NCBI RefSeq assembly: GCF_000423185.1
Contig: NZ_AUHM01000013.1
Location: 62,001 to 126,000 of the forward strand
Reading direction: 5' to 3'
From: Inquilinus limosus DSM 16000
GTDB lineage: Bacteria; Pseudomonadota; Alphaproteobacteria; DSM-16000; Inquilinaceae
DNA: 64,000 nt
The notes beneath the pieces were generated by a model. It did not search any database, was not told where the DNA came from, and saw only the letters and a program-made list of their open reading frames with translations. A program made the position numbers and the translations under genes. Shown piece by piece: positions 28,573-36,700 of the stretch (within the stretch, counting starts at the first letter, position 1; each line of letters begins with the position of its first letter).

Positions 28573-29721
28573 ATGCCACGCCACGCCGCCGTCATCGTCG
28601 CCGCCGGAACCGGCGAGCGGTTCGGCGGCTCCCTGCCCAAGCAATACCGCCCGCTGGCCGGCAGCACCGTGCTGCGCCGGTCGGTCGAGGCCTTCCGCGG
28701 CAGCGGCCGTTTCGACGACGTCGTCGTGGTGATCCGCGACGAGCACCGCGACCTCTACGAGGCGGCGACCGCCGGGCTGGACCTGCCCGGCCCGGTGACC
28801 GGCGGCGCCACCCGGCAGGACAGCGTACGCGCGGCGCTGGAATGGCTGGCGCCGCGGGCGCCGGAGCTGGTGCTGGTGCACGACGCGGCCCGGCCGCTGG
28901 TGGACCGGGAAACGATCGAGCGCGTGCTCGACGCCCTCGCCTCCGCCGAGGCCGCGATCGCCGCCGTGCCGGTGGTCGACACCATCAAGCGGGCCGAGGG
29001 CGGCATCGCCGCCGGCACGGTCGACCGCAGCGGCCTGTGGCAGGCGCAGACGCCGCAGGGCTTCCGCTTCGCCCCCCTGCTCGCCGCCCACCGCGCCGCC
29101 GCCGGCGAGGCCCTGACCGACGACGCCGCGGTGGCGGAGCGCCAGGGCATCGCCGTGCGCCTGGTCGAAGGCCATGTCGACAACTTCAAGATCACCACGG
29201 AGGCGGACCTGACCCGCGCGGAACGACTGCTCGGCGGCGTCGCCGATATCCGGACCGGCACCGGTTTCGACGTGCACCGCCTGATCCCGGGCGACGCCGT
29301 GATCCTGTGCGGCATCCGCATTCCCCATGCAGCCAAGCTGGAGGGCCATTCCGACGCCGATGTCGGGCTGCACGCCCTGACCGACGCGCTGCTCGGCGCC
29401 ATCGGCGCCGGCGACATCGGCCAGCATTTCCCGCCCTCGGACGAGCGCTGGCGCGGCGCCGATTCCGCCGCCTTCCTGGCCCATGCGGCCGAGCTGGTGC
29501 GGGCCCGCGGCAGCATCCTCAACGTCGACGTCACGCTGCTGTGCGAGCGGCCGAAGATCGGCCCGCACCGCGCCGCCATGGTGGCGCGGATCGCCGAAAT
29601 CCTGCGGCTCGAGCCCGAGCGGGTCAGCGTGAAGGCGACCACGACCGAGCGGCTGGGCTTCACCGGCCGCGAGGAGGGCATCGCCGCCCAGGCCGCGGCG
29701 AGCGTGCGGATCGAGCGCTGA
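28573..29721 (+). CDS. ispDF: bifunctional IspD/IspF (MEP cytidylyltransferase and MECDP synthase)
   Basis: The 382-residue fusion has an IspD domain at about 1-225, with the CTP-binding [19 protein letters not shown] and [11 protein letters not shown]. The IspF domain at about 226-382 has GTGFDVHRL, the zinc-binding [16 protein letters not shown] and [13 protein letters not shown]. It catalyses the third and fifth steps of the non-mevalonate isoprenoid pathway. Fusion of the two is usual in alphaproteobacteria. AGGAG lies 13 bases before the ATG. Its stop shares one base with the start of pgpA (TGATG). Confidence 0.97.
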   Translation: MPRHAAVIVAAGTGERFGGSLPKQYRPLAGSTVLRRSVEAFRGSGRFDDVVVVIRDEHRDLYEAATAGLDLPGPVTGGATRQDSVRAALEWLAPRAPELVLVHDAARPLVDRETIERVLDALASAEAAIAAVPVVDTIKRAEGGIAAGTVDRSGLWQAQTPQGFRFAPLLAAHRAAAGEALTDDAAVAERQGIAVRLVEGHVDNFKITTEADLTRAERLLGGVADIRTGTGFDVHRLIPGDAVILCGIRIPHAAKLEGHSDADVGLHALTDALLGAIGAGDIGQHFPPSDERWRGADSAAFLAHAAELVRARGSILNVDVTLLCERPKIGPHRAAMVARIAEILRLEPERVSVKATTTERLGFTGREEGIAAQAAASVRIER

Positions 29722-30209
29722 TGCCGTTCCGGCCGCTGCCGCCCGGCTGCACCTTCTGGCAGCCGACCACGCTGCTGGCGACGATGGGCGGGATCGGGCT
29801 GATCCGGGTGGCTTCCGGCACCTGGGGGTCGCTCGCCGCCCTGCCCCTGGCCTGGCTGCTGTGGCGGCTCGGCGGGCCGGCCGCGGTGGTCGCGGCGGGG
29901 ATCGCCCTCGGCCTGGCCGGGGTCTGGGCGGCCGGAGCGGTCTGCCGCGGCGGCGAGGCGGATTCGAGCGCGATCGTGGTCGACGAGGTGGCCGGCCAGC
30001 TGCTGGCCCTGGCGCCCGTCGCCGGGGTGCTGTGGCTGTACCCCCTCGCCTTCGCCCTGTTCCGGCTGCTCGACATCGCCAAGCCCTGGCCGATCTCCTG
30101 GCTCGACCGCGAGCTCGCCGGCGGCTGGGGCGTGATGATGGACGACATCGTGGCCGGGATTGCCACCGCCGCAGTCGGGGCGGCGGTCCTGGCGGGAGGG
30201 CTGGCATGA
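29721..30209 (+). CDS. pgpA: phosphatidylglycerophosphatase A
   Basis: The 162-residue membrane protein has GLIRVASGTWGSLAALPLAW at the N-terminus, the conserved acidic segment SSAIVVDEVAGQLLAL, and RLLDIAKPWPISWLDRELAGG followed by VMMDDIVAGI. These are typical of PgpA, which dephosphorylates phosphatidylglycerophosphate to phosphatidylglycerol at the inner membrane. Start and stop overlap those of ispDF (1 base) and cinA (4 bases), so the three genes are translationally coupled. Confidence 0.95.
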   Translation: MPFRPLPPGCTFWQPTTLLATMGGIGLIRVASGTWGSLAALPLAWLLWRLGGPAAVVAAGIALGLAGVWAAGAVCRGGEADSSAIVVDEVAGQLLALAPVAGVLWLYPLAFALFRLLDIAKPWPISWLDRELAGGWGVMMDDIVAGIATAAVGAAVLAGGLA

Positions 30210-30724
30210 CCGACGGCGCGGACCTCGCCCTGGCCGAGCAGGTGCTGGCCGCCTGCCGGGCCCGCGGACTGACGCTGGCGACGGCGGAGAGCTGCACCGG
30301 CGGGCTGGTGGCGGCGGCGCTGACCGCGATCGCCGGCTCGTCCGACGTGGTCGAGCGCGGCTTCGTCACCTATTCCAACGCGGCGAAGTCCGAGCTGCTC
30401 GGCGTACCGACCCGGCTGATCGCCGACAAGGGCGCGGTCAGCGCCGAGGTTGCGTCGGCCATGGCCGACGGGGCGCTGATCCGCGCCCGGGTCGGCCTCG
30501 CCGTGGCCGTCACCGGCATCGCCGGCCCCGGCGGCGCCACCCCGGGCAAGCCGGTCGGGCTGGTCCATTTCGGCCTGGCCCGGCAGGGCGCCGCGACCCT
30601 GACCGAAAGGCGTATCTTCGCCGGCGACCGGGCCGCCGTCCGGGCCCAGGCGATGCGGCGGGCGCTGGAACTGCTGCTGGCCGGCGCGCAAGCTGCGAAA
30701 ACCGCATCCCCTCCCGCCGGCTGA
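30206..30724 (+). CDS. pncC: CinA/PncC-family nicotinamide mononucleotide deamidase
   Basis: The 172-residue protein has only the C-terminal CinA domain, with the catalytic TAESCTGGLVAAALT near residue 25. FVTYSNAAKSELLGV and AVTGIAGPGGATPGKPVGLV follow. Role: deamidation of NMN to nicotinate mononucleotide in pyridine nucleotide salvage. Length is normal for the stand-alone form. It begins inside the last codons of pgpA (ATGA overlap). The last ten residues (AAKTASPPAG) look non-conserved. Confidence 0.93.
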   Translation: MTDGADLALAEQVLAACRARGLTLATAESCTGGLVAAALTAIAGSSDVVERGFVTYSNAAKSELLGVPTRLIADKGAVSAEVASAMADGALIRARVGLAVAVTGIAGPGGATPGKPVGLVHFGLARQGAATLTERRIFAGDRAAVRAQAMRRALELLLAGAQAAKTASPPAG

Positions 30725-30786
30725 CGCGGGTTGCCGCCTGCGGTGCCGCACCGCATGATGCCCGGCGAGACTCACCCGAAAGTATC

Positions 30787-32319
30787 GTGCCTGTGCGTCT
30801 GATCTCGGCCGCCTCGGGCCTCTGGCCCTTGCCCCTCCTTGCCTTCGGCGCCCTGATCCTATTCGCCTTTCCGGCCTCGGCGGCCGCCAGCTTCGAGAGC
30901 GCCCGCTGCGTCTTCGCCGTGCCGCGCGGGGAACGGGCGACCTGCGGCTTCGTCGCCGTGCCGGCCCATCGCGAAGGCACGCGCGGCCGCAGCCTCCGCC
31001 TCTACGTCGCCGTGCTGCACAGCCGCGCCGCGTCGCCGCTGCCCGACCCGGTGATCTTCCTCAACGGTGGCCCGGGGGACGCGGCCTTCGGCGACGACGC
31101 GGACACCTGGTGGCAGATCAGCCGGCCGATCCGCGAGACGCGGGACTTCATCGTCTTCGACCAGCGGGGCGTCGGGCAGTCCCGGCCCAGCCTGGACTGC
31201 CCGGAGCTGGACCGCGTCGCCGACCGGAACTGGACGCCCGGGCTGACCCGGGCCGAGGTGCTGGCGCTGGAGCGGCCGGCGGCGGTGCGCTGCCACGACC
31301 GGCTGACACGGTCCGGCATCGACCTGTCGGCCTTCACCACCGCCGAGGCCGCGGCCGATGTCGACGACGTCGCCGCCGCGCTGAACTACGAGGGCTACAA
31401 CCTGATCGGCGTCTCCTACGGCAGCCGGGTGGCGCTGGCGGTGATGCGGGATTTCCCCGACCGGGTACGCAGCACGGTTCTCGACAGCGTCTATCCGCCC
31501 GGGATCTTCGACCTCGACACCCAGCCGGCGCTGATCGCCCGCGTGTTCCGCCGGCTGTTCGGGGAATGCAGGACCAGCTCCGATTGCGACGCCCGGTACC
31601 CGCTGCTGGAAGCCCGCTTCGACGGCATGCTGGCGCAGCTCCGGACCCAGCCGGAGACGGTCCGCCAAGGTCGGAAGACCATCCGGGTCGACGACGGCAT
31701 CGTGCTCGATGCCCTCTACGCCGCCTTCTACGATCCGACCGTCGTGCCCGAGCTGCCGGACCTGATCGACAAGGTCGCGCGCGGCGACCTGACCGCCGTT
31801 GCACCCTGGATCGGGCCGGTGTTCAGCGGCGGGCCGAACCGCTCGGACGGGCTGGCGCTCAGTGTCGCCTGCAGCGAGAGCTGGCCCTTCGCCACCCGCG
31901 ACGCGCTGGCGGCGTCGGTCGCCGCCTCCGAGCCCTATGGCGGCAACGCCGCCTATGCGCTGGAGTGGCAGGTCTGCGATTCCTGGCACGTGCCGCCGAT
32001 CTCGGCGGTCGATGCCGTGGCGGTGTCGAGCGCCACGCCGACCCTGCTGCTGGCCGGCAGCTTCGACCCGATCACGCCGCCCGAATACGCCTATATCGCG
32101 GCCAGGACCCTGACCAACGGCCGGGTCGTCGAGTTCCGGGCCGGCAGCCATTCCATCCTGAGCACCGAGGCCTGCGCGCCGGAGCTGGTGGCCCGCTTCA
32201 TCGACTCCCCGGCAGCGCCGCTGGACGCGCTCTGCACCGACCGCACGCTGGCGCCGCGCTTCACCAGCGCCGGCCTGGCGGATCAGCCGCCCTCGGCCAC
32301 CGAGGCGCGGTCGCCGTAG
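30787..32319 (+). CDS. exported alpha/beta hydrolase with TAP-like C-terminal domain
   Basis: The 510-residue protein probably starts at GTG 30787 (VPVRLISAASG). It has an N-terminal hydrophobic signal (LLAFGALILFAFPASAAA), an oxyanion segment FLNGGPGDAAFG, DFIVFDQRGVGQS, and the nucleophile Ser in LIGVSYGSRVAL. A TAP-like domain near the end contains LLLAGSFDPITPP. This matches proline iminopeptidase/tripeptidyl-aminopeptidase-like hydrolases of the periplasm. The final residues DQPPSATEARSP and the stop lie in a DNA repeat shared with the 3' end of ratA, which indicates rearrangement exactly at this gene end. Confidence 0.88.
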   Translation: MPVRLISAASGLWPLPLLAFGALILFAFPASAAASFESARCVFAVPRGERATCGFVAVPAHREGTRGRSLRLYVAVLHSRAASPLPDPVIFLNGGPGDAAFGDDADTWWQISRPIRETRDFIVFDQRGVGQSRPSLDCPELDRVADRNWTPGLTRAEVLALERPAAVRCHDRLTRSGIDLSAFTTAEAAADVDDVAAALNYEGYNLIGVSYGSRVALAVMRDFPDRVRSTVLDSVYPPGIFDLDTQPALIARVFRRLFGECRTSSDCDARYPLLEARFDGMLAQLRTQPETVRQGRKTIRVDDGIVLDALYAAFYDPTVVPELPDLIDKVARGDLTAVAPWIGPVFSGGPNRSDGLALSVACSESWPFATRDALAASVAASEPYGGNAAYALEWQVCDSWHVPPISAVDAVAVSSATPTLLLAGSFDPITPPEYAYIAARTLTNGRVVEFRAGSHSILSTEACAPELVARFIDSPAAPLDALCTDRTLAPRFTSAGLADQPPSATEARSP

Positions 32320-32320
32320 A
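32280..32320. repeat. left copy of direct repeat flanking the MarR/DUF417 segment
   Basis: This 41-bp sequence matches 33605-33657 except for a 12-bp gap (GCCGCCGCGGCC missing here). It contains the stop codon of the alpha/beta hydrolase gene (TAG) and the complement of the last codons of ratA. The segment between the two copies carries two genes of different base composition. Confidence 0.85.
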
Positions 32321-32330
32321 TTGGGCGCAT

Positions 32331-32345
32331 GGGGCAGCTTGCCCC
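32331..32345. repeat. short hairpin GGGGCA-GCT-TGCCCC
   Basis: A perfect 6-bp stem lies 12 bp beyond the hydrolase stop at the left edge of the inserted segment. It may help end hydrolase transcription; no T tract follows. Confidence 0.35.
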
Positions 32346-32418
32346 ACGTCGCGCCAGCGGGTCGATCACCCCATTTTCCACGGAGATGAGGGCGTCCAAC
32401 GCATTGCGACTTGATTAT

Positions 32419-32435
32419 TTGCTTAGCGCAAGCAA
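32419..32435. promoter_or_regulatory. palindrome TTGCTT-AGCGC-AAGCAA upstream of MarR gene
   Basis: The perfect 6-bp arms with 5-bp spacer lie 10 bp before the MarR start in an A/T-rich stretch (GATTATTTGCTTAGC). MarR regulators usually bind such 16-20-bp dyads over their own promoter, so this is the likely autoregulatory operator. Confidence 0.65.
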
Positions 32436-32444
32436 TTATCGGCC

Positions 32445-32975
32445 ATGCATTCAGACGATCGAACGAACAACCTCCTGGGTGCACTCGTTGTCGCGCTTGG
32501 CGACGCCATGCGAGCGAGCGTTGAGAAGGCCTCGGGTCACGGGGTGACGGCCTCGGCCGCGCTGGCAACCGCATTCTTCTATCCGGGCAAGTCGGTGGAC
32601 GCCTTACGCCGGATTCTCGGGCTTTCCGCGGCAGGCGCGACCCGACTTATCGACAGGTTGCAGGCCGACGGCCTCGTTGAACGGCGCACGAGTCTTGATG
32701 ACGGCCGCTCGCGCGCCGTCCTGCTGACCGAAGCCGGCAGCAAGTGCGCGGATGAGGTGCTGGAGGCACGCCGCGCGGTCTACTCACGCGCCTTGGCAGT
32801 GCTGTCGACGGACGAGCGAAACCAGCTCGCGCGCATGCTTGACACGATGCTGACCGCTTTGACGCCCGATCGTGCGACCTGCGACCGGACCTGCCGCCTG
32901 TGCGACATCGCGGCATGTCCCCAGGACATCTGCCCCGTCGAACTCGCGGCCCTCCGCGTGGAAGGGGCCGAATGA
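32445..32975 (+). CDS. MarR-family regulator with a C-terminal cysteine cluster
   Basis: The 176-residue protein has a MarR winged helix: SVDALRRILGLSAAGATRLI as recognition helix region and RRTSLDDGRSRAVLL as wing. After the dimerisation helices comes an unusual tail with five cysteines spaced C-x3-C-x2-C-x4-C-x4-C (CDRTCRLCDIAACPQDIC, residues ~145-162). Such a tail could bind metal or sense oxidants or electrophiles; this is inference. A dyad lies just upstream, and a DUF417 membrane protein gene follows 80 bp downstream. Base composition is less G+C-rich than in neighbouring genes. Confidence 0.88.
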   Translation: MHSDDRTNNLLGALVVALGDAMRASVEKASGHGVTASAALATAFFYPGKSVDALRRILGLSAAGATRLIDRLQADGLVERRTSLDDGRSRAVLLTEAGSKCADEVLEARRAVYSRALAVLSTDERNQLARMLDTMLTALTPDRATCDRTCRLCDIAACPQDICPVELAALRVEGAE

Positions 32976-33055
32976 GCTCCGTGATCCGCCGGACGATGGT
33001 CCTCTCACTCGCGCTGTGACACGGGGCGATACTCTTCGCAACCGGAGAAACCGCG

Positions 33056-33568
33056 ATGACCCGACGCAATGAACCAAGAGGCGGCAACGTCGCAGCCGGC
33101 GTTGCCCATGCACTTCCGGCTCGCGTGACGTCGGCCGGCAGACTGATTGCGCTTATGGGCGTGATCCTGGTGCTTCTGATGATCGGTGGTCTCAAGTTCA
33201 CGCAGATCGAGATCGACGGCTTGAAGCCGCTCATCAGCGGAACGCCCTGGCTGGCGTGGATGTATCCGGTGTTTGGTGAAGCCGGCGCGTCCTATCTGCT
33301 CGGCGTGGTCGAAATCGCGACGGCGTTGCTGTTGTGCGCCTCGCCCTGGTCCGCCCGCGCCGGAGTGGCTGGTGGCGCGCTCGGCGCGCTCACCTTCTTC
33401 GTCACGACGAGCCTGCTCGTGCCGTTGCCGGTGTGGGAGGAGGCTTCGGGTGGATTCCCGGCGCTGAATGAGCTCGGATACTTCCTGATCAAGGACATCG
33501 CCTTGCTCGGCGTGTCGCTCGTTGTCCTCGGTGAGAGCCTCGCGCGCGACGCAGCACGGCCAATTTAG
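33056..33568 (+). CDS. DUF417 (YkgB/RclC-like) inner membrane protein
   Basis: The 170-residue protein has about four membrane helices. DUF417 hallmarks are GLKFTQIEIDGLKPLISGTP, the GVVEIATALLL helix, and near the end GGFPALNELGYFLIKDIALLG. In E. coli the family member RclC belongs to the reactive-chlorine resistance genes; its biochemical activity is not established. GGAG lies before the ATG. It sits with the MarR gene inside a segment flanked by direct repeats, with A/T-richer codon choice than the surrounding core genes. Confidence 0.87.
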   Translation: MTRRNEPRGGNVAAGVAHALPARVTSAGRLIALMGVILVLLMIGGLKFTQIEIDGLKPLISGTPWLAWMYPVFGEAGASYLLGVVEIATALLLCASPWSARAGVAGGALGALTFFVTTSLLVPLPVWEEASGGFPALNELGYFLIKDIALLGVSLVVLGESLARDAARPI

Positions 33569-33604
33569 CATGCCATGGCGGCAAATTGAGGTGCCCACCC
33601 TGAT

Positions 33605-33657
33605 GGATCAGCCGCCCTCGGCCGCCGCCGCGGCCACCGAGGCGCGGTCGCCGTAGA
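33605..33657. repeat. right copy of direct repeat, covering the 3' end of ratA
   Basis: This 53-bp copy contains the ratA stop codon and last codons. It matches 32280-32320 apart from 12 extra bases. In both frames the 12-bp difference is four codons, so neither overlapping gene end is disrupted. Confidence 0.85.
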
Positions 33658-34075
33658 GCGCCCGGGCCCGGGTCTCGAAGGCGGCGACCATGCGGCGGAA
33701 GGCCTCGTGGAACACGGCGCCGATCAGCGTCTGCAGCACCCGCGACCGGAACTCGAAATCGACGTGGAAGTCGATCTCGCAGCCGGCGGGATGCGGCAGG
33801 AAGCGCCAGCAATTGGTCAGCCGCTTCATCGGCCCGTCGACATAGGAGACGTCGATCTGCCGGCCCGGCGTCAAGGTGACCCGGCTGGTGTAGCGCTCTC
33901 GGATCATCTTGAAGCCGATGACGAGATCGGCGATCAGCACGTTGCCCTCGCGCTTGCGGATGCGCGCGGCGAGGCACCAGGGCAGGAAGCTCGGGTAGCT
34001 CTCGATATCCGCCACCAGCTCGTAGAGCTGCTGGGGCGTGTAGGGCAGGACGCGCTGTTCGGTGTGTGACGGCAT
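33608..34075 (-). CDS. ratA: RatA/Coq10-family START-like (SRPBCC) protein
   Basis: The 155-residue protein starts HTEQRVLPYTPQQLYELVAD and contains YPSFLPWCLAARI and the long C-terminal helix HEAFRRMVAAFETRARALYG. This is the polyketide cyclase/START fold of Coq10 and RatA. In alphaproteobacteria it is usually linked to lipA and taken as a ubiquinone-binding chaperone; the E. coli toxin activity is not assumed here. It lies 66 bp downstream of lipA on the same strand. Its last 15 codons lie in the direct repeat that is duplicated 1.3 kb away. Confidence 0.9.
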   Translation of the reverse strand: MPSHTEQRVLPYTPQQLYELVADIESYPSFLPWCLAARIRKREGNVLIADLVIGFKMIRERYTSRVTLTPGRQIDVSYVDGPMKRLTNCWRFLPHPAGCEIDFHVDFEFRSRVLQTLIGAVFHEAFRRMVAAFETRARALYGDRASVAAAAAEGG

Positions 34076-34141
34076 GATGAACCCGCGGGACGCTCGACAA
34101 TCCTAAATAAGACCGTCGGCAGCGTCCCGCCAGTGCGACCT

Positions 34142-35125
34142 TCAGGCGCCCTGGGCCAGGGCGACTAGGTCAATCGATCCCGAGGTGACACCCAGCCGGG
34201 CCAAGCGGGCGGCCTTCAGCTTCTCGAAATCGGCGCCGGCATGATAGGACGACCGGGTCAGCGGCGACGCCGAGATCATCAGGAAGCCCTTGGCCCGGCC
34301 GATCCGCTCGTGGCTCTGGAACTCCTCCGGCGTCACGAAGCGGTCCAGCTTCGCGTGCTTCGGCGTCGGCTGCAGATACTGGCCGATGGTCATGAAGTCG
34401 ACATCGGCGGCGCGCAGGTCGTCCATCACCTGCCCCACCTCCTCCGCCGTCTCGCCGAGGCCGACCATGATCCCCGATTTGGTGAAGATGGTCGGGTCCA
34501 GCTCCTTCACCCGCGACAGCAGCTGCAGCGAGGTGAAGTAGCGGGCGCCGGGCCGGATCGACGGGTAGAGCCGCGGCACGGTCTCGAGGTTGTGGTTGAA
34601 GACGTCCGGCCGCGCTTCGACAACGATTTCAACAGCTCCCGGCTTGTTCTTGAAGTCGGGAGTGAGAATTTCGATGGTCGTGTCCGGCGAGGCGGCGCGG
34701 ACGGCGCGGATGGTCTCGGCGAAATGCCGGGCGCCGCCGTCCTCCAGGTCGTCGCGGTCGACCGAGGTGATGACGATGTGGCTCAGCCCCAGCCTTCCGC
34801 AGGCCTCGGCCACGTGCTGCGGCTCATGCGGATCGAGCTGGTCCGGCCGGCCGGTGGCGATGTTGCAAAAGGCGCAGGCCCGGGTGCAGACCGAGCCCAA
34901 GATCATCACCGTGGCGTGGCCCTTGGCCCAGCATTCGCCGATGTTGGGGCAGGCCGCCTCCTCGCACACCGTGTTCAGCTTGAGGTCCCGCATCAGCCTG
35001 CGGGTCTCGTGATACTCGGCCGAGACCGGCGCCTTGACCCGGATCCAGGCCGGCTTGCGCGGCACCGGGTTGTCCGGACGGTGCGCCTTCTCGGGATGGC
35101 GAAGATGGGGCTCTACAGCGGACAT
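34142..35125 (-). CDS. lipA: lipoyl synthase
   Basis: The 327-residue radical SAM enzyme has both cluster motifs. The auxiliary cluster cysteines are in [12 protein letters not shown] (Cys54, 59, 65) and the SAM cluster in CTRACAFC (Cys80, 84, 87). The C-terminal RSSYHAG supplies the serine ligand. It inserts sulfur at C6 and C8 of protein-bound octanoate, so it activates the lipoyl domains of the adjacent PDH and of AcoC. AAGGACG precedes the ATG. It lies 85 bp after lpdA. Confidence 0.97.
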   Translation of the reverse strand: MSAVEPHLRHPEKAHRPDNPVPRKPAWIRVKAPVSAEYHETRRLMRDLKLNTVCEEAACPNIGECWAKGHATVMILGSVCTRACAFCNIATGRPDQLDPHEPQHVAEACGRLGLSHIVITSVDRDDLEDGGARHFAETIRAVRAASPDTTIEILTPDFKNKPGAVEIVVEARPDVFNHNLETVPRLYPSIRPGARYFTSLQLLSRVKELDPTIFTKSGIMVGLGETAEEVGQVMDDLRAADVDFMTIGQYLQPTPKHAKLDRFVTPEEFQSHERIGRAKGFLMISASPLTRSSYHAGADFEKLKAARLARLGVTSGSIDLVALAQGA

Positions 35126-35210
35126 GGTCGTCCTTGCGGGTTGCGGCCTCGGCTCGGCGGCGCCTCACCCAAAGATGGGCAAACGCCGCCGGAAGCCAAG
35201 CACGCTTTGC

Positions 35211-36608
35211 TCAATAGTGGATTGCGCGCCCGTAGGCGTCGAGCACGCTTTCATGCATCATCTCGCTCAAGGTCGGATGCGGGAAGATGGTGTGCATCAG
35301 CTCCGCCTCCGTCGTCTCCAGCGTCTTGGCGACGCCGTAGCCCTGGATCAGCTCGGTGACCTCGGCGCCGACCATATGGGCACCCAGCAGCTCGCCGGTC
35401 TTGGCATCGAACACGGTCTTGACCATGCCTTCGGGCTCGCCGAGCGCGATCGCCTTGCCGTTGCCGATATAGGGGAAGCGGCCGACCCGGACCTCGTAGC
35501 CGGCCTCCTTGGCCTTGGCCTCGGTCAGGCCGACCGAGGCGACCTGCGGCATGCAGTAGGTGCAGCCCGGGATGTTGGTCACATCCATCGGGTGCGGATG
35601 CTGGCCGGCGATCTTCTCGACGCAGATCACGCCCTCATGGCTGGCCTTGTGCGCCAGCCAGGGCGGGCCGGCGACGTCGCCGATGGCGTAGACGCCCGGC
35701 TCGTCGGTCTCGAGATAGGGGCCGACCACGATGTGGCCGCGCTCGACCTTCACCTTGGTGTTCTCGAGCCCGATGTTCTCGACGTTGCCGTCGATGCCGA
35801 TCGCCAGGATCACGCGGTCGACGGTGATCTTCTCGGTCTTGCCGCCGACCTCGACCGTGGCGGTGACGTTGTCGGCGCCCTTCTCCAGCTTCTGGGTCTT
35901 GGCGCCGACCAGGATGCGCATGCCCTGCTTCTCGAACTGCTTCTTGGCGAAGGCCGAGATCTCCTCGTCCTCCACCGGCAGGATGCGGTCGAGCATCTCG
36001 ACCACCGTCACCTCGGCGCCGAGGTTGCGGTAGAAGCTGGCGAATTCGATGCCGATGGCGCCGGAGCCGATGACCAGCAGCGACTTCGGCATGGTCGGCG
36101 GAACCATCGCTTCCTTGTAGGTCCAGACCAGCTTGCCGTCCGGCTCCAGCCCCGGCAGCACGCGCGCCCGGGCGCCGGTGGCGATGATGATGTGCTTCGA
36201 GGTCAGGGTCTCCTGGCCGCCGGCCTTCAGCGACACCGCGACCTTGCCGCCGCCGAGCAGCTTGGCCGTGCCGTCGAACACCGTCACCTTGTTCTTCTTC
36301 AGCAGGTGCTTGACCCCGCCGGCCAGCTGGGCCGCGACCTTGCGCGACCGCTCGACCACCTTCTTAAGATCGAAGCTGATGTCCTTGGCAGAAAAGCCGT
36401 ATTCGCCGAGATGCTTCAGCAGATGCGAGATCTCGGAGGAGCGCAGCAGCGCCTTGGTCGGGATGCAGCCCCAGTTCAGGCAGATGCCGCCGAGATGCTC
36501 GCGCTCGACCACCGCGGTCTTGAGCCCCAGCTGGGCGGCGCGGATGGCGGCGACATAGCCGCCCGGGCCGGCGCCGACCACCAGGACGTCGAAGCTCGTA
36601 TCAGCCAC
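35211..36608 (-). CDS. lpdA: dihydrolipoyl dehydrogenase (E3)
   Basis: The 465-residue flavoprotein has FAD motif GAGPGGYVAAIRAAQLG, the redox disulfide GGICLNWGCIPTKALL (Cys43/Cys48), NAD motif IGSGAIGIEFASFYRNLG and a C-terminal His-Glu pair in HTIFPHPTLSEMMHE. It reoxidises dihydrolipoamide on the E2 subunits. The start is GTG at 36608 with AAGGAGAC upstream. It lies 92 bp downstream of pdhC, and a hairpin lies in the gap. Confidence 0.97.
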   Translation of the reverse strand: MADTSFDVLVVGAGPGGYVAAIRAAQLGLKTAVVEREHLGGICLNWGCIPTKALLRSSEISHLLKHLGEYGFSAKDISFDLKKVVERSRKVAAQLAGGVKHLLKKNKVTVFDGTAKLLGGGKVAVSLKAGGQETLTSKHIIIATGARARVLPGLEPDGKLVWTYKEAMVPPTMPKSLLVIGSGAIGIEFASFYRNLGAEVTVVEMLDRILPVEDEEISAFAKKQFEKQGMRILVGAKTQKLEKGADNVTATVEVGGKTEKITVDRVILAIGIDGNVENIGLENTKVKVERGHIVVGPYLETDEPGVYAIGDVAGPPWLAHKASHEGVICVEKIAGQHPHPMDVTNIPGCTYCMPQVASVGLTEAKAKEAGYEVRVGRFPYIGNGKAIALGEPEGMVKTVFDAKTGELLGAHMVGAEVTELIQGYGVAKTLETTEAELMHTIFPHPTLSEMMHESVLDAYGRAIHY

Positions 36609-36669
36609 AGTCGTGTCTCCTTGCTGCCTCCCGCACCCCGGCGGAGGCTGTCACGGGGTCGCCGGCCAG

Positions 36670-36693
36670 GGGCCGGGACCGCAGCCCCGGCCC
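36670..36693 (-). promoter_or_regulatory. hairpin between pdhC and lpdA
   Basis: An 8-bp inverted repeat (GGGCCGGG / CCCGGCCC) with an 8-nt loop lies in the 92-bp gap inside the pdh cluster. Without a T tract it may stabilise upstream mRNA or tune expression of lpdA relative to pdhABC. Confidence 0.4.
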
Positions 36694-36700
36694 GGACCGG

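Noticed and set aside
32331-32345. attC-like (integron cassette) site next to the MarR/DUF417 segment
   Set aside because: Only a short 6-bp hairpin is present; the R'/R'' core sites and larger imperfect palindrome of an attC were not found, nor an integrase.
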